Assembly (NCBI RefSeq): GCF_021655115.1
Contig: NZ_PPXY01000055.1
Coordinates: forward strand, 1 to 44,948
Direction of reading: 5' to 3'
Length of the DNA stretch: 44,948 nt
DNA from: Clostridium sp. Cult3
GTDB lineage: Bacteria; Bacillota; Clostridia; Tissierellales; Tepidimicrobiaceae
The translations under genes and the position numbers were made by a program. The notes under the pieces were generated by a model that was not told the DNA's origin, ran no database searches, and saw only the letters and a program-made list of their open reading frames with translations. Within the stretch, counting starts at the first letter, position 1, and each line of letters opens with the position of its first letter. Shown one piece after another: positions 26,843 through 35,635 of this stretch.

Positions 26843-26872
26843 GTAAAAACCCCCTTAATATTTGTTATGTTT

Positions 26873-26901
26873 ATTATATCATTAGAGACTCTAAATGATA
26901 A
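26873..26901 (-). promoter_or_regulatory. Promoter of the M3-like peptidase with a palindrome in the spacer
   Basis: -35 TTATCA (26896-26901), 17-bp spacer, -10 TATAAT (26873-26878). The spacer contains TTAGAGTCTCTAA, a perfect 6+6 palindrome around a central base, a plausible operator. Confidence 0.6.
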
Positions 26902-26910
26902 GGTGGTTTT

Positions 26911-26945
26911 AAAATATAAGAGCCTAAAAAAGGCTCTTATATTTT
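26911..26945 (-). terminator. ileS terminator
   Basis: A 15-bp perfect stem (AAAATATAAGAGCCT and its complement) around a T5 loop, overlapping the ileS stop codon. It ends TTATATTTT, which can act as the release tract. Confidence 0.75.
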
Positions 26946-29900
26946 ATATTCTCTCTAGTTTTATTCCTGTCATATGGCCATTTAAATCCTGTTTTTCAAA
27001 GGAATCATCCTTTACCTTTTCAATGGATTTAGCTAAAGTTTCTTCTTTTATGAAGTCCTCAAATAGCTTTACTGCTTCTTCTATTTCATCATTGCTGTCG
27101 TAATATATGTTTATATTATCTAATACTTCATATCCACTGTTTTTCCTCATTTGTTGTACTTTTGATATAAATTCCCTTGCATAACCTTCGTTAATTAAAT
27201 CCTTAGTAAGATTGGTATCCAGAATTACAAACAGATTGTTGCCCATAGCCACATCAAATCCTTCTTTTGATGATATGGTAAGCATTACATAGTCCTTTGG
27301 AATTTCCATATCTTCACCATCAAGATTTAATACTAAGGTCTCTCCTGCTTCTAGTTTTTCTACAGTTTCATGGGGATTTAATTGATTTAATACCTTTCCA
27401 AAGGATTTTATCTTTGAGCCTAAAATCGGTCCTGCTACTTTAAAATTTGGTTTCAGTGTAAAGTTCATATATTGACTTAAATCCTTTTCAAATATTACTT
27501 CCTTTACATTTAGCTCCTCTTTGATTAATGGTACTAAATTATCAATTGTTTGTTCATATTTTCCATCTATCAAAACACCCTTTAGTGGTTGACGAACCTT
27601 TATTCTAGCAGATTCTCTTGATGCTCTACCTAATCCCACTAAATCCCTTACTAGATCCATTTTTTCCTCTAGTTTCAGATCTATTAATTCCTCACTATGT
27701 TCTGGATAGTAGTCTAAATGTACTGATTCCTTATCCGTTAAACTTCTGTAGAGTTCTTCTGCTGTAAAGGGGACAAAGGGGGCTATCATTTTGCTCAATC
27801 CTACTAATATTTCATAAGTAGTATTGTATACAGCTTTCTTGTCGTCGTCTAGCTCTGTTGACCAAAATCTTCTTCTTGTACGTCTAATATACCAATTAGA
27901 AAGATCTTCGATTACAAATTCTTGAATAGATCTTACTACCCTAGTTAATTCGAATATTTCCATATCCCTTCTTACCTGCTTTACTAAGCTGTTGTATTTG
28001 GAAAGAATCCATCTATCGATTTCTTCTCTTTCTTCATAGGGGATGAAAAATTCCCTTGGGTCTACATCGTCGGTATTGGCATATAAGGAGAAGAAATTAT
28101 ATACATTTCTGATACTTCTAAAGAATTTGCTCTCTACTTCCCTAAGACCATTTTCATCAAATTTTGTAGGGGTCCATGGTGGAGATACATATATCAAATA
28201 CCATCTTAGTACATCGGCACCATATTCATCAAATAATACAAAGGGATCTACAGTATTACCCCTAGATTTGGACATCTTCTTGCCATCTTTATCTAATACT
28301 AGATCATTTACCAATACATTTTTATAAGGGGATTTACCCGTTACAAAGGTAGATATGGCTAGTAGTGAATAAAACCAACCTCTAGTCTGGTCAATCCCTT
28401 CACAGATAAAATCTGCAGGGAAAAGCTTATCAAAGTTTTCCTTGTTCTCAAAGGGATAATGGTATTGAGCAAAGGGCATGGCTCCACTATCAAACCAAAC
28501 ATCTACTACATCCTTTTCCCTATTCATGGTACCGCCACATTTTTCACATTTAAAATGTACATGATCTACATAGGGGCGGTGTAGTTCAATGGTTTCATCT
28601 ATATCTTCTAAGGCCTTTTCTACTAATTCCTCTATTGAACCAACACTCTCCGTATGATTACAATCCTCACATCTCCATATTGGTAATGGTGTACCCCAAT
28701 ATCTGCTTCTGGATATAGCCCAATCATTTAAATTCTCCAACCAATTGCCAAATCTTTTCTCTCCTACAAAATCAGGATACCAGTCGACTCCATTGTTGTT
28801 TTCAATTAACTGTTCTTTTAACTTGGTTATCTCTATATACCAGCTAGGCTTTGCATAATATAGTAGTGGGGTATGGCATCTCCAACAATGAGGATAGTTA
28901 TGTTCCATCTTTTGCTTTCTATATAGTTTCCCGTTTTCTCTTAACCATTGTACTATTTCTGGATCTGCATCCATTACAAATTTACCCTTCCATATAGTAT
29001 CGGTAAATTTTCCTTCCTCATCTACTGGTTGTAGTACTGGTAGATTATATCTTACTCCCGTATTGTAGTCATCTTCACCAAAAGCTGGCGCTGAGTGGAC
29101 TATACCGGTACCATCCTCTGTAGTTACATAATCTCCCATTGTAACGAAGAAAGCTTTCTTATCTTCTCCAACTTCTATAAATGGAATTAGCTGTTCATAC
29201 TCTATATACTCTAAATCTTTTCCTTTATATTCTTCAATTACCTCATAGTCTTCCCCTAACACCTTGTCAGCTAAAACCTTTCCTACATAGTATATTTCAT
29301 CATCTTGTTTTACCTTTAAATATACTTCTTCTGGGTTTACAGTTAGACATACATTACTTGGTAAGGTCCAAGGAGTAGTAGTCCAGGCAAGGAAATACTC
29401 ATCTTTATCCTTTAGTTTAAATTTTACCACTACCGTTTCCGTCTTTATCTCTTCATAGCCCTGAGCTACCTCATGAGATGCCAATCCTGTACCACAGCGG
29501 GAACAATAAGGCAATATTTTGTGTCCTTCATATATTAGACCTTCCTTGAAAAATTTGTCCAATATCCACCATACAGATTCGATATAATCGTTCTCTAAAG
29601 TTATATAGGGATTATCTAAGTCGATTTCATATGCCATCCTAGTAGTCATTTCTCTCCATAACTTTTCATATTGAAATACGGATTCCCTACACTGTTTATT
29701 AAATTCTTCAATTCCATACTCTTCAATTTCCTGTTTGTTTTTTAAATTTAATTTTTTTTCTACCTCGATTTCCACTGGTAAACCATGGGTATCCCAACCT
29801 GCTTTTCTCTTTACCTGATAACCTTCCATAGTCTTATATCTACATACTAGGTCCTTTAATGTTCTGGCCATTACATGATGTATGCCAGGTTTTCCATTGG

Positions 29901-30060
29901 CTGTCGGAGGCCCTTCATAGAACACAAAGGGTTTGTTTTCGTCTCTAGTATCTACGGATTTATGAAGAAGATCTATTTCTTCCCAGTATCTTGATATCTG
30001 TTGCTCCCTTTCGCTTACGGGTTTTGTAGATAATTCTCTAAATCTAGTCAATTTTTTCAT
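26944..30060 (-). CDS. ileS: Isoleucyl-tRNA synthetase, long (type 2-like) form
   Basis: A 1038-residue class I synthetase. The HIGH region reads ANGKPGIHHVMARTLKD, KMSKS is KKMSKSRGNTVDPF, and the connective editing domain contains LAWTTTPWTLPSN. The length, the HHVMARTLKD form of the HIGH region and the C-terminal extension resemble the type 2 (eukaryote-like, mupirocin-tolerant) IleRS class rather than the roughly 920-residue type 1. I infer type 2, not prove it. The frame is open to 30165, but the T-box lies there. ATG 30058-30060 starts MKKLTRFRELST; a TTG three codons later has better spacing from AAAGGATG and is an alternative. Confidence 0.94.
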   Translation of the reverse strand: MKKLTRFRELSTKPVSEREQQISRYWEEIDLLHKSVDTRDENKPFVFYEGPPTANGKPGIHHVMARTLKDLVCRYKTMEGYQVKRKAGWDTHGLPVEIEVEKKLNLKNKQEIEEYGIEEFNKQCRESVFQYEKLWREMTTRMAYEIDLDNPYITLENDYIESVWWILDKFFKEGLIYEGHKILPYCSRCGTGLASHEVAQGYEEIKTETVVVKFKLKDKDEYFLAWTTTPWTLPSNVCLTVNPEEVYLKVKQDDEIYYVGKVLADKVLGEDYEVIEEYKGKDLEYIEYEQLIPFIEVGEDKKAFFVTMGDYVTTEDGTGIVHSAPAFGEDDYNTGVRYNLPVLQPVDEEGKFTDTIWKGKFVMDADPEIVQWLRENGKLYRKQKMEHNYPHCWRCHTPLLYYAKPSWYIEITKLKEQLIENNNGVDWYPDFVGEKRFGNWLENLNDWAISRSRYWGTPLPIWRCEDCNHTESVGSIEELVEKALEDIDETIELHRPYVDHVHFKCEKCGGTMNREKDVVDVWFDSGAMPFAQYHYPFENKENFDKLFPADFICEGIDQTRGWFYSLLAISTFVTGKSPYKNVLVNDLVLDKDGKKMSKSRGNTVDPFVLFDEYGADVLRWYLIYVSPPWTPTKFDENGLREVESKFFRSIRNVYNFFSLYANTDDVDPREFFIPYEEREEIDRWILSKYNSLVKQVRRDMEIFELTRVVRSIQEFVIEDLSNWYIRRTRRRFWSTELDDDKKAVYNTTYEILVGLSKMIAPFVPFTAEELYRSLTDKESVHLDYYPEHSEELIDLKLEEKMDLVRDLVGLGRASRESARIKVRQPLKGVLIDGKYEQTIDNLVPLIKEELNVKEVIFEKDLSQYMNFTLKPNFKVAGPILGSKIKSFGKVLNQLNPHETVEKLEAGETLVLNLDGEDMEIPKDYVMLTISSKEGFDVAMGNNLFVILDTNLTKDLINEGYAREFISKVQQMRKNSGYEVLDNINIYYDSNDEIEEAVKLFEDFIKEETLAKSIEKVKDDSFEKQDLNGHMTGIKLERI

Positions 30061-30080
30061 CCTTTCTATTTTTAGTATAA

Positions 30081-30330
30081 TAAAAGTCCCTAAGCTATGC
30101 TTAGGGACGGATTTCCGCGGTACCACCCAAATTATAAGACAAAAAATATCTGTCTTATCACTCATTAAGTATAACGCCCTAGACGTAGTATCCTACTAAT
30201 ATTTCAGATACCATGCTCCGAGGTGATCTTCATAAAGAACTTACCGATGATCTCCCACCTGATGATCATCTCTCTGTAAGTAAGGTTCCTTACTACTGTC
30301 CTCATCTCTACATTTTATATTATATTTTGA
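30081..30330 (-). promoter_or_regulatory. T-box leader of ileS (Ile specifier AUC)
   Basis: T-box sequence TGGTACCGCGG at 30115-30125. The terminator is a perfect 10-bp stem GTCCCTAAGC/GCTTAGGGAC plus T4 (30081-30108). The stem I 3' side reads TGAAG-ATC-ACCT; ATC (30225-30227) is an isoleucine codon in the same register as the other two T-boxes here, and ACCT pairs with AGGT upstream at the stem I base. It occupies most of the ileS-lplA gap. Confidence 0.92.
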
Positions 30331-30335
30331 GTACT

Positions 30336-30365
30336 AATATACATCAAAACAAGGTCTTTTGTCAA
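30336..30365 (-). promoter_or_regulatory. Promoter of the ileS T-box transcript
   Basis: -35 TTGACA (30360-30365), 18-bp spacer, -10 TATATT (30336-30341), directly after the lplA stop codon. Confidence 0.78.
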
Positions 30366-30372
30366 GTTTGTT

Positions 30373-31359
30373 TTATATTATACAGTGGATTATTTCCTCT
30401 TTAGATATACCTGAAAAATAATACCCTATATCTATACTGTCTAATACTTTTTCTATTTCCTCTTCTTTATATTTTACTCCTTTAAACTTTTCTTCTACAG
30501 TGGATATTTCTCCACCACCAAAGAAGTCGCCATAAAACTTTATATCCTTTATTATGCCTTCCTCTACATCTATTTTAGTTTCTACTTTACCAGCAGTAAA
30601 CCTTTTAGCTTTACTTATATTAAACTCAGGAGATTCGCCAAAATTCCATTCCCAAGTAGAATATCGCTCTTCCATCAATTTATTGATATTATCATAATCT
30701 TCTTCTGTTAATTTATATTCTTTTATTTCCTTGTCTCCCTCAAACATATGATCCAGCAGAAGTTGTTTAAAATCTTCTACCGTAATCTTTTCCTCCAAAT
30801 GGTCAATTATATTTGTAACTCTACTTCTAACTGATTTTACCCCTTTAGATTGAATTTTATCCTTGGATACCTTTAGTGCATTACCTAGTACATTTAAATC
30901 CGTATCAAATAGCATAGCACCATGATGAAGAACTTTGCCCTTTTTCATATATTGAGCATTCCCACAGAACTTCCTACCATCTATTACAATATCATTTCTT
31001 CCTGTAAATTCTGCCTGTACTCCTAGCTTAGCTAGTACTTCTATGACTGGCTGGGAAAAAGCTTCGAAGTTGAAGGAAGAAGTTTCTTTGCTTTTAGAAA
31101 TGATGGTATAGTTTAGGTTACCATAATCATGATAGACTGCCCCACCACCAGATAATCTTCTAACTACATTGATATTGTTTTCCTTAATATAATCTAAATT
31201 TATCTCCTCTATAGTGTTTTGGTTCTTTCCAACGATTATAGATGGCTCATTGATCCATAGTAAAAATATCTCGTCAAATTGATCTAAGTTATCAAATACA
31301 TACTGTTCTAATGCTAAATTAAATTGTGGCCTATTGTCATCATTTTTTATGTATATCAC
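30373..31359 (-). CDS. lplA: Lipoate-protein ligase A
   Basis: A 328-residue ligase that adenylates lipoate and attaches it to lipoyl domains such as GcvH or E2 subunits. The signature RLSGGGAVYHDYGNLNYTII is present, and the catalytic Lys lies in DIVIDGRKFCGNAQYMKKGK. The C-terminal accessory domain (TAGKVETKIDVEEGIIKDIK onward) is included, so this is a full-length LplA. The start is GTG 31357-31359, because GGAGGAG lies 6 nt upstream; an ATG five codons earlier overlaps that site. Lipoylated partners are not in the window. Confidence 0.93.
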   Translation of the reverse strand: MIYIKNDDNRPQFNLALEQYVFDNLDQFDEIFLLWINEPSIIVGKNQNTIEEINLDYIKENNINVVRRLSGGGAVYHDYGNLNYTIISKSKETSSFNFEAFSQPVIEVLAKLGVQAEFTGRNDIVIDGRKFCGNAQYMKKGKVLHHGAMLFDTDLNVLGNALKVSKDKIQSKGVKSVRSRVTNIIDHLEEKITVEDFKQLLLDHMFEGDKEIKEYKLTEEDYDNINKLMEERYSTWEWNFGESPEFNISKAKRFTAGKVETKIDVEEGIIKDIKFYGDFFGGGEISTVEEKFKGVKYKEEEIEKVLDSIDIGYYFSGISKEEIIHCII

Positions 31360-31431
31360 GATTATCTCCTCCATTTAATATTTTTGTCCATATTATATGA
31401 TAAATAATAATCTAATAATTGTAAACACAGT

Positions 31432-32724
31432 CTACCCTATTTTTTCCTCTTGAATCATTCTCAATTTATATATATTTGTACTAGTATCTAGTTGTATCAT
31501 ATCGTAGGTAATAAATTCACCCTTTTTAATATCTCTTAAAACTTTTGCGTTTTCATCTATTAAACCTATGGGAACTAGATTCCCTTTCTTGGCCACAGTG
31601 TGTTCTTCGATGCTCCCATAGACCGTATATCCGCCAATACGATCTAATCTTTCCCCTGCCTTTAGATCCTTCTTTGCTATAGTTACCGTATCAGCTATAA
31701 CCCCTTCTGTTGGTGCTATGGTGGCTCTATTGTTTACACAAGCATCATAAATGGTGTTAGGGGTTTCTAAACTAGTCAGATGGTAAGGCCTATATAGTAC
31801 ATAATTAGGACCAGCACCCATATTTAAATATTCTAATTGGCTATGAATCTCTTCCAAGTTTGTAGTAAATACTAAAAATACACCTGGAGCAATTCCTCTA
31901 ACATAATCTACTATTTTATATTTATCTAAAACTCCACCCTCTTCTTTTAACCTAAAAAAACTTGTTAAATCGTCTATATTGCTAACAATGCCATGTCCAC
32001 CTCTGATATCTGGAACAAATCCCGTAGCATTAGCCATGCATGTCATCTCTATCATGGTATTGGTACCATCTATAAAGCCTGCCAACATATGAGGTTTTAA
32101 TTCTTTTTTTAGCGCCTCTTCATGCACGGTATCTGGATTTGCATCTAAGTTTATTGGATTGTTCTTCCCCTTGCCAATGGCCAATACTTCAAATCCCAAT
32201 CCTACTGCAAAATCATATAGCTCCATAACTGCTCCTGGCTCATCTCCCGCCGTTCCCGTGTAGATAACACCTGCTTCTTCTGCGTATTTATGTAGTATAG
32301 GTCCAACTACTGAATCCGCCTCTACATTTAGCATTATAATATGCTTTCCATTGTCAATAGCATCTATTGAGAGCTTTGCCCCTACTTCAGGAACTCCTGT
32401 TGCATCTACTATTGCCTGAATACTATTGGCTTTAGCAGCCATATCCATATCTTCACTTACTACATACTTTCCCTTTTCCAACGCAAAATTAATATTCTTT
32501 AAGGAGTTGGATATTACTATATCATCCTTTTTAATCCCTGCAGATAATAAAGCCTTTAACGCTTTTCCGCCATTTCTATTTATGACTAGGGAAGGCTCCA
32601 TCCCCTTTATCCTTGACATCTGACTGACTAAACCTTTGCCCATTTTGCCTGCTCCAACTACGGCAACCTTTATTGGATTATCTTGTTTCGCTAATCTAAC
32701 TAGTTTTTTATTCATACTTGACAT
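31432..32724 (-). CDS. Homoserine dehydrogenase-like oxidoreductase with C-terminal SAF domain
   Basis: A 430-residue protein. A Rossmann NAD(P)-binding start (VAVVGAGKMGKGLVSQMSRI, residues about 19-38) is followed by DATGVPEVGAKLSIDAIDNG and the substrate-domain-like GTAGDEPGAVMELYDFAVGL. The C-terminal 75 residues look like a SAF domain (VPIGLIDENAKVLRDIKKGE). This architecture matches the group described as predicted homoserine dehydrogenase with SAF domain (COG4091). The substrate is not established by sequence and true homoserine dehydrogenase activity is doubtful. It lies 28 nt downstream of a flavoprotein gene. The start is ATG 32722-32724 after GGAGTATTACA. Confidence 0.75.
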   Translation of the reverse strand: MSSMNKKLVRLAKQDNPIKVAVVGAGKMGKGLVSQMSRIKGMEPSLVINRNGGKALKALLSAGIKKDDIVISNSLKNINFALEKGKYVVSEDMDMAAKANSIQAIVDATGVPEVGAKLSIDAIDNGKHIIMLNVEADSVVGPILHKYAEEAGVIYTGTAGDEPGAVMELYDFAVGLGFEVLAIGKGKNNPINLDANPDTVHEEALKKELKPHMLAGFIDGTNTMIEMTCMANATGFVPDIRGGHGIVSNIDDLTSFFRLKEEGGVLDKYKIVDYVRGIAPGVFLVFTTNLEEIHSQLEYLNMGAGPNYVLYRPYHLTSLETPNTIYDACVNNRATIAPTEGVIADTVTIAKKDLKAGERLDRIGGYTVYGSIEEHTVAKKGNLVPIGLIDENAKVLRDIKKGEFITYDMIQLDTSTNIYKLRMIQEEKIG

Positions 32725-32752
32725 TGTAATACTCCTTTCCCTATCCTTCTTC

Positions 32753-33976
32753 TTAGCTTAAAGCAGAATTTTCCCCAGCTATATATCCTGACGACCAAGC
32801 CCATTGGAGATTAAATCCACCACAATCTCCATCTATATCCACTATTTCTCCTGCAAAGTATAATCCCTCTACTAATTTAGATTCCATGGTAGAACTATCT
32901 ATTTCATTTGTATCTATTCCACCTGCCGTTATCTGAGCATCTTTAAATGATTTGCTTCCAGATATATTAAATCTCCAATCCGTAAGTATTCCCGATAATC
33001 TTCTGACTTCTTCATTGCTCAAATGGGCAATTTGTTTATTTTTATCAATTCTTATTTCCTTCAATATGGGAAGGATTAATCTCTTGTTTATTAGTCCTAT
33101 TAGTCCCCTCTCTATGGTCTTCTTTGCCATAAATCCAAATCTATATATTAAATAATCATATAGCTCCTCTTCTGTCTTAGTATCTATAATAGATACCTTT
33201 AGCTCTATATCCTTACCATTGTTTAAATATTCTAAAGCAGTTCTACTCAATTGGAGTATAGGGGGACCTGATATACCATAATTGGTAAATAATATATCTC
33301 CCCTATCTTCTTTAATCAATTGATTTTTTCTATAAAGGCCTGCTGTTCCTACAAATTTAACTCCATCTACTTGCTTAAATATATTTCCTTCAAGTTTAAG
33401 CTGCACTAGCCCTGGGAAAACATCTACTATACTGTGACCCATATTTTTAGCAAGGGTATAGCCATTCCCATCTGAACCCGTATTAGGCGCTGCATTACCC
33501 CCAGTAGCTAAAATTACTCTATCACCATATATTTTCCTACCATTCATCAAGGTTAGTTGGAATTTATCTTCTTTTTTTATATTCGTAACAAAACCATCGG
33601 TCAAAACCTCTATACCTAAGTCCTCCAGCTCAAATCTTAATACGTCTAATACACTTGAACTTTGAAAAGATAAGGGAAATACTTTACCATTATCTTCTAC
33701 AGCTGGAGTTATGCCTAGCTGTTCAAAGAAATCTAATGTTTTATCTACTCCAAACTTGGAAATACAACTATAAGCAAATTTAGGATTGTTCCCATGATAA
33801 TTGCTGATAGATAGATTTATATTTGTATAATTACATCTTCCATTACCTGTAGCTAGTATTTTTTTGCCTACTCTATTATTTCTTTCAAGTATAACAACCT
33901 CTGCACCTTGGTTTGTAGCTGAAATGGCAGCCATCATCCCTGCCGCCCCACCGCCTACGACTAATACTTTAGGCAT
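32753..33976 (-). CDS. FAD-dependent oxidoreductase, BaiN/HI0933-like family
   Basis: A 407-residue flavoprotein with the FAD-binding motif VLVVGGGAAGMMAAISATNQ and the family signature KILATGNGRCNYTN. ILATGGNAAPNTGSDGNGY and a C-terminal ALDFSGEIVD-like sequence (LYFAGEIVDIDGDCGGFNLQ) follow. This is the aminoacetone-oxidase/YhiN/BaiN group. Members are annotated from bile-acid-inducible operons and elsewhere, but the general substrate is unknown. The start is ATG 33974-33976 with TAGGGAGGAATTT upstream. It probably forms a two-gene unit with the SAF-domain oxidoreductase. Confidence 0.85.
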   Translation of the reverse strand: MPKVLVVGGGAAGMMAAISATNQGAEVVILERNNRVGKKILATGNGRCNYTNINLSISNYHGNNPKFAYSCISKFGVDKTLDFFEQLGITPAVEDNGKVFPLSFQSSSVLDVLRFELEDLGIEVLTDGFVTNIKKEDKFQLTLMNGRKIYGDRVILATGGNAAPNTGSDGNGYTLAKNMGHSIVDVFPGLVQLKLEGNIFKQVDGVKFVGTAGLYRKNQLIKEDRGDILFTNYGISGPPILQLSRTALEYLNNGKDIELKVSIIDTKTEEELYDYLIYRFGFMAKKTIERGLIGLINKRLILPILKEIRIDKNKQIAHLSNEEVRRLSGILTDWRFNISGSKSFKDAQITAGGIDTNEIDSSTMESKLVEGLYFAGEIVDIDGDCGGFNLQWAWSSGYIAGENSALS

Positions 33977-34065
33977 AGTTTAAAATTCCTCCCTAATTAA
34001 GATTCATCTTTTTTATTATTCCATTACATTTTATACGTTATTTGTAATTTTGTCTATTTTTAATT

Positions 34066-34112
34066 AAAAAAGAGGTTGTAGATTTTCCATCTGAATGGCT
34101 AATCTACAACCT
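34066..34112 (-). terminator. Terminator of the PTS/glycosidase operon
   Basis: A 12-bp perfect stem AGGTTGTAGATT/AATCTACAACCT (34073-34084 and 34101-34112) with a small inner CCAT/ATGG hairpin, followed on the minus strand by CTCTTTTTTAATT. It lies 23 nt after the mupG-like stop. Confidence 0.88.
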
Positions 34113-34134
34113 TATTCTTTTTATTCTCTAAATT

Positions 34135-35223
34135 CTATATAGAAGATTTTAGCCTAAATTTCTGCCAAGGTTTTATATAATCTAATAAAAACATCTCCTC
34201 ATCTATTACCTTTCCTACAACACTAGTTCTACCACTATTCTTCATAGGTTTCAATGCTATTTGTAACTCTCCAGCATAATGTTCATAAAGACTACTATCT
34301 ATAACTACATCTCCTCTTTCAATATCTTTTGGATTCATCAATGTGAAATCATGGTCTTTATATTTAACCCTACTTTGAGTGGATCTGATTACGTATTCTG
34401 AAACATCCCCTCTATTAAAGTGAATTTCTCCCAATACTATATCCCTTTCTACCTTTGGTAGATCTTCTATTAACTCTACTCCTAATGTAAGTATATTCTT
34501 GTCCATATCTCCTATTATTTTCAATTCCTCCTCAGAAGCATAACAATTTGCTATGATTACATCATCTATCAGACCTGTATTAAATAAATCCTTTACCTGG
34601 ATTTCTATGGGAAGTTCCCTGTGTTCCTCTAATGTAGGTAACCCCTCATTTACTGTCCAAGGTCCAAAGGTAGCCTTTGCCGATGAAACAAAGGCTGCCG
34701 TCCTTATGCCATATTTTTTGAATACCTCAGATGTCTCCATAAAATGTTTCCTGGATAATCCTGTATACCTATGGGGATAAAAATTGTGGCATCCAATAAT
34801 ATTGTCTTTATTAGGTAAATAAGTCATTATGTTTTCCAAATATCTTGTATTGCTACTCATATTTATCTCTATCTTTAAATCATAGGGATTAAAGGACATT
34901 ATACTTTCCTCATTACCAGTGAAGCCTAGATCCAATCTTATTCCTGTTAAGTTCATATCCTTAAAGAACCTTAGATCTGAATAATGGATATCTAAAGATC
35001 TAAATACTGACGGGGATACATCTGCTATTACCTCCATGCCTAAATCTCTTCCATAGCTTACTATTTCTCTAAATTCTCTTAATATCCTATCCTTATCTTC
35101 TTCTACAGATATCAAATTTGTAAATATTCTACTAAATCCATATTTGGATGCTAAACTCAAATACTTTTTGTCCTCCTCTATAGATGAATTATTTGGATAT
35201 ATAGATACACCCAATTTACGCAT
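34135..35223 (-). CDS. MupG-family (DUF871) phospho-sugar glycosidase
   Basis: A 362-residue protein matching DUF871, whose characterised member MupG of Staphylococcus aureus hydrolyses MurNAc-6-phosphate glycosides. The N-terminal TIM-barrel domain contains LGVSIYPNNSSIEEDKKYLS, EVIADVSPSVF, GIRLDLGF and CHNFYPHRYTGLSRKHF. A smaller C-terminal domain runs from VIRSTQSRVKYKDH to the end (GRTSVVGKVIDEEMFLLDYI). Its start overlaps the PTS IIA stop by 8 nt, so the two are translationally coupled. Its substrate here is inferred to be a 6-phosphorylated disaccharide delivered by the PTS; no murQ is in the window. Confidence 0.85.
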   Translation of the reverse strand: MRKLGVSIYPNNSSIEEDKKYLSLASKYGFSRIFTNLISVEEDKDRILREFREIVSYGRDLGMEVIADVSPSVFRSLDIHYSDLRFFKDMNLTGIRLDLGFTGNEESIMSFNPYDLKIEINMSSNTRYLENIMTYLPNKDNIIGCHNFYPHRYTGLSRKHFMETSEVFKKYGIRTAAFVSSAKATFGPWTVNEGLPTLEEHRELPIEIQVKDLFNTGLIDDVIIANCYASEEELKIIGDMDKNILTLGVELIEDLPKVERDIVLGEIHFNRGDVSEYVIRSTQSRVKYKDHDFTLMNPKDIERGDVVIDSSLYEHYAGELQIALKPMKNSGRTSVVGKVIDEEMFLLDYIKPWQKFRLKSSI

Positions 35224-35557
35224 TAGCTCTTCTCCCTTCTGCTATTAAAGAGTCATAAACCACCTCATACAAATCTATAAACTCTCTGGCCATATCCCTA
35301 GCCATTATTGAATTCATTAGATGATCCTGGGCATGGACTAATAGCAAAGAAAAATCTTGTTTCTCACCTCGAGCTTCTGATTGTATCAATTTAGTTTGAC
35401 TTTTATGTGCACAAGCTATTTTTTCATTTGCCTCTTCAATATTAGCCCTTGCTCTGTTTAAATCACCTTTTTTTGCATAGGATATCCCTTCCATACATAG
35501 GCTCCTAGCTTCACCACTATAATTTATTATGTTCATAATTATCATCTCTAAATTCAT
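35216..35557 (-). CDS. PTS lactose/cellobiose-family IIA component
   Basis: A 113-residue all-helical IIA. The phosphorylation site is H75 in LLLVHAQDHLMNS, the signature of this family. The N-terminal NIINYSGEARSLCMEGISYA and GDLNRARANIEEANEKIACA are typical. It accepts phosphate from HPr and passes it to the IIB Cys. The start is ATG 35555-35557 after AAAGGGGAGAGTAAT. It is separated from IIC and IIB by the GH4 gene. Confidence 0.94.
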   Translation of the reverse strand: MNLEMIIMNIINYSGEARSLCMEGISYAKKGDLNRARANIEEANEKIACAHKSQTKLIQSEARGEKQDFSLLLVHAQDHLMNSIMARDMAREFIDLYEVVYDSLIAEGRRANA

Positions 35558-35635
35558 ATTACTCTCCCCTTTAAAAAATTAGATAGTTATATAATAACAG
35601 CCTATAATATCCTATAAATCCTCTAAAAAATAATG

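Noticed and set aside
30061-30165. A 35-codon N-terminal extension of IleRS
   Set aside because: This stretch is the T-box terminator and antiterminator; MKKLTRFRELST at 30060 is the plausible protein start.
35558-35635. Possible regulatory hairpin AATAAC...GTTATT between GH4 and IIA
   Set aside because: Arms of only six AT-rich pairs across a long loop are expected by chance in this base composition.
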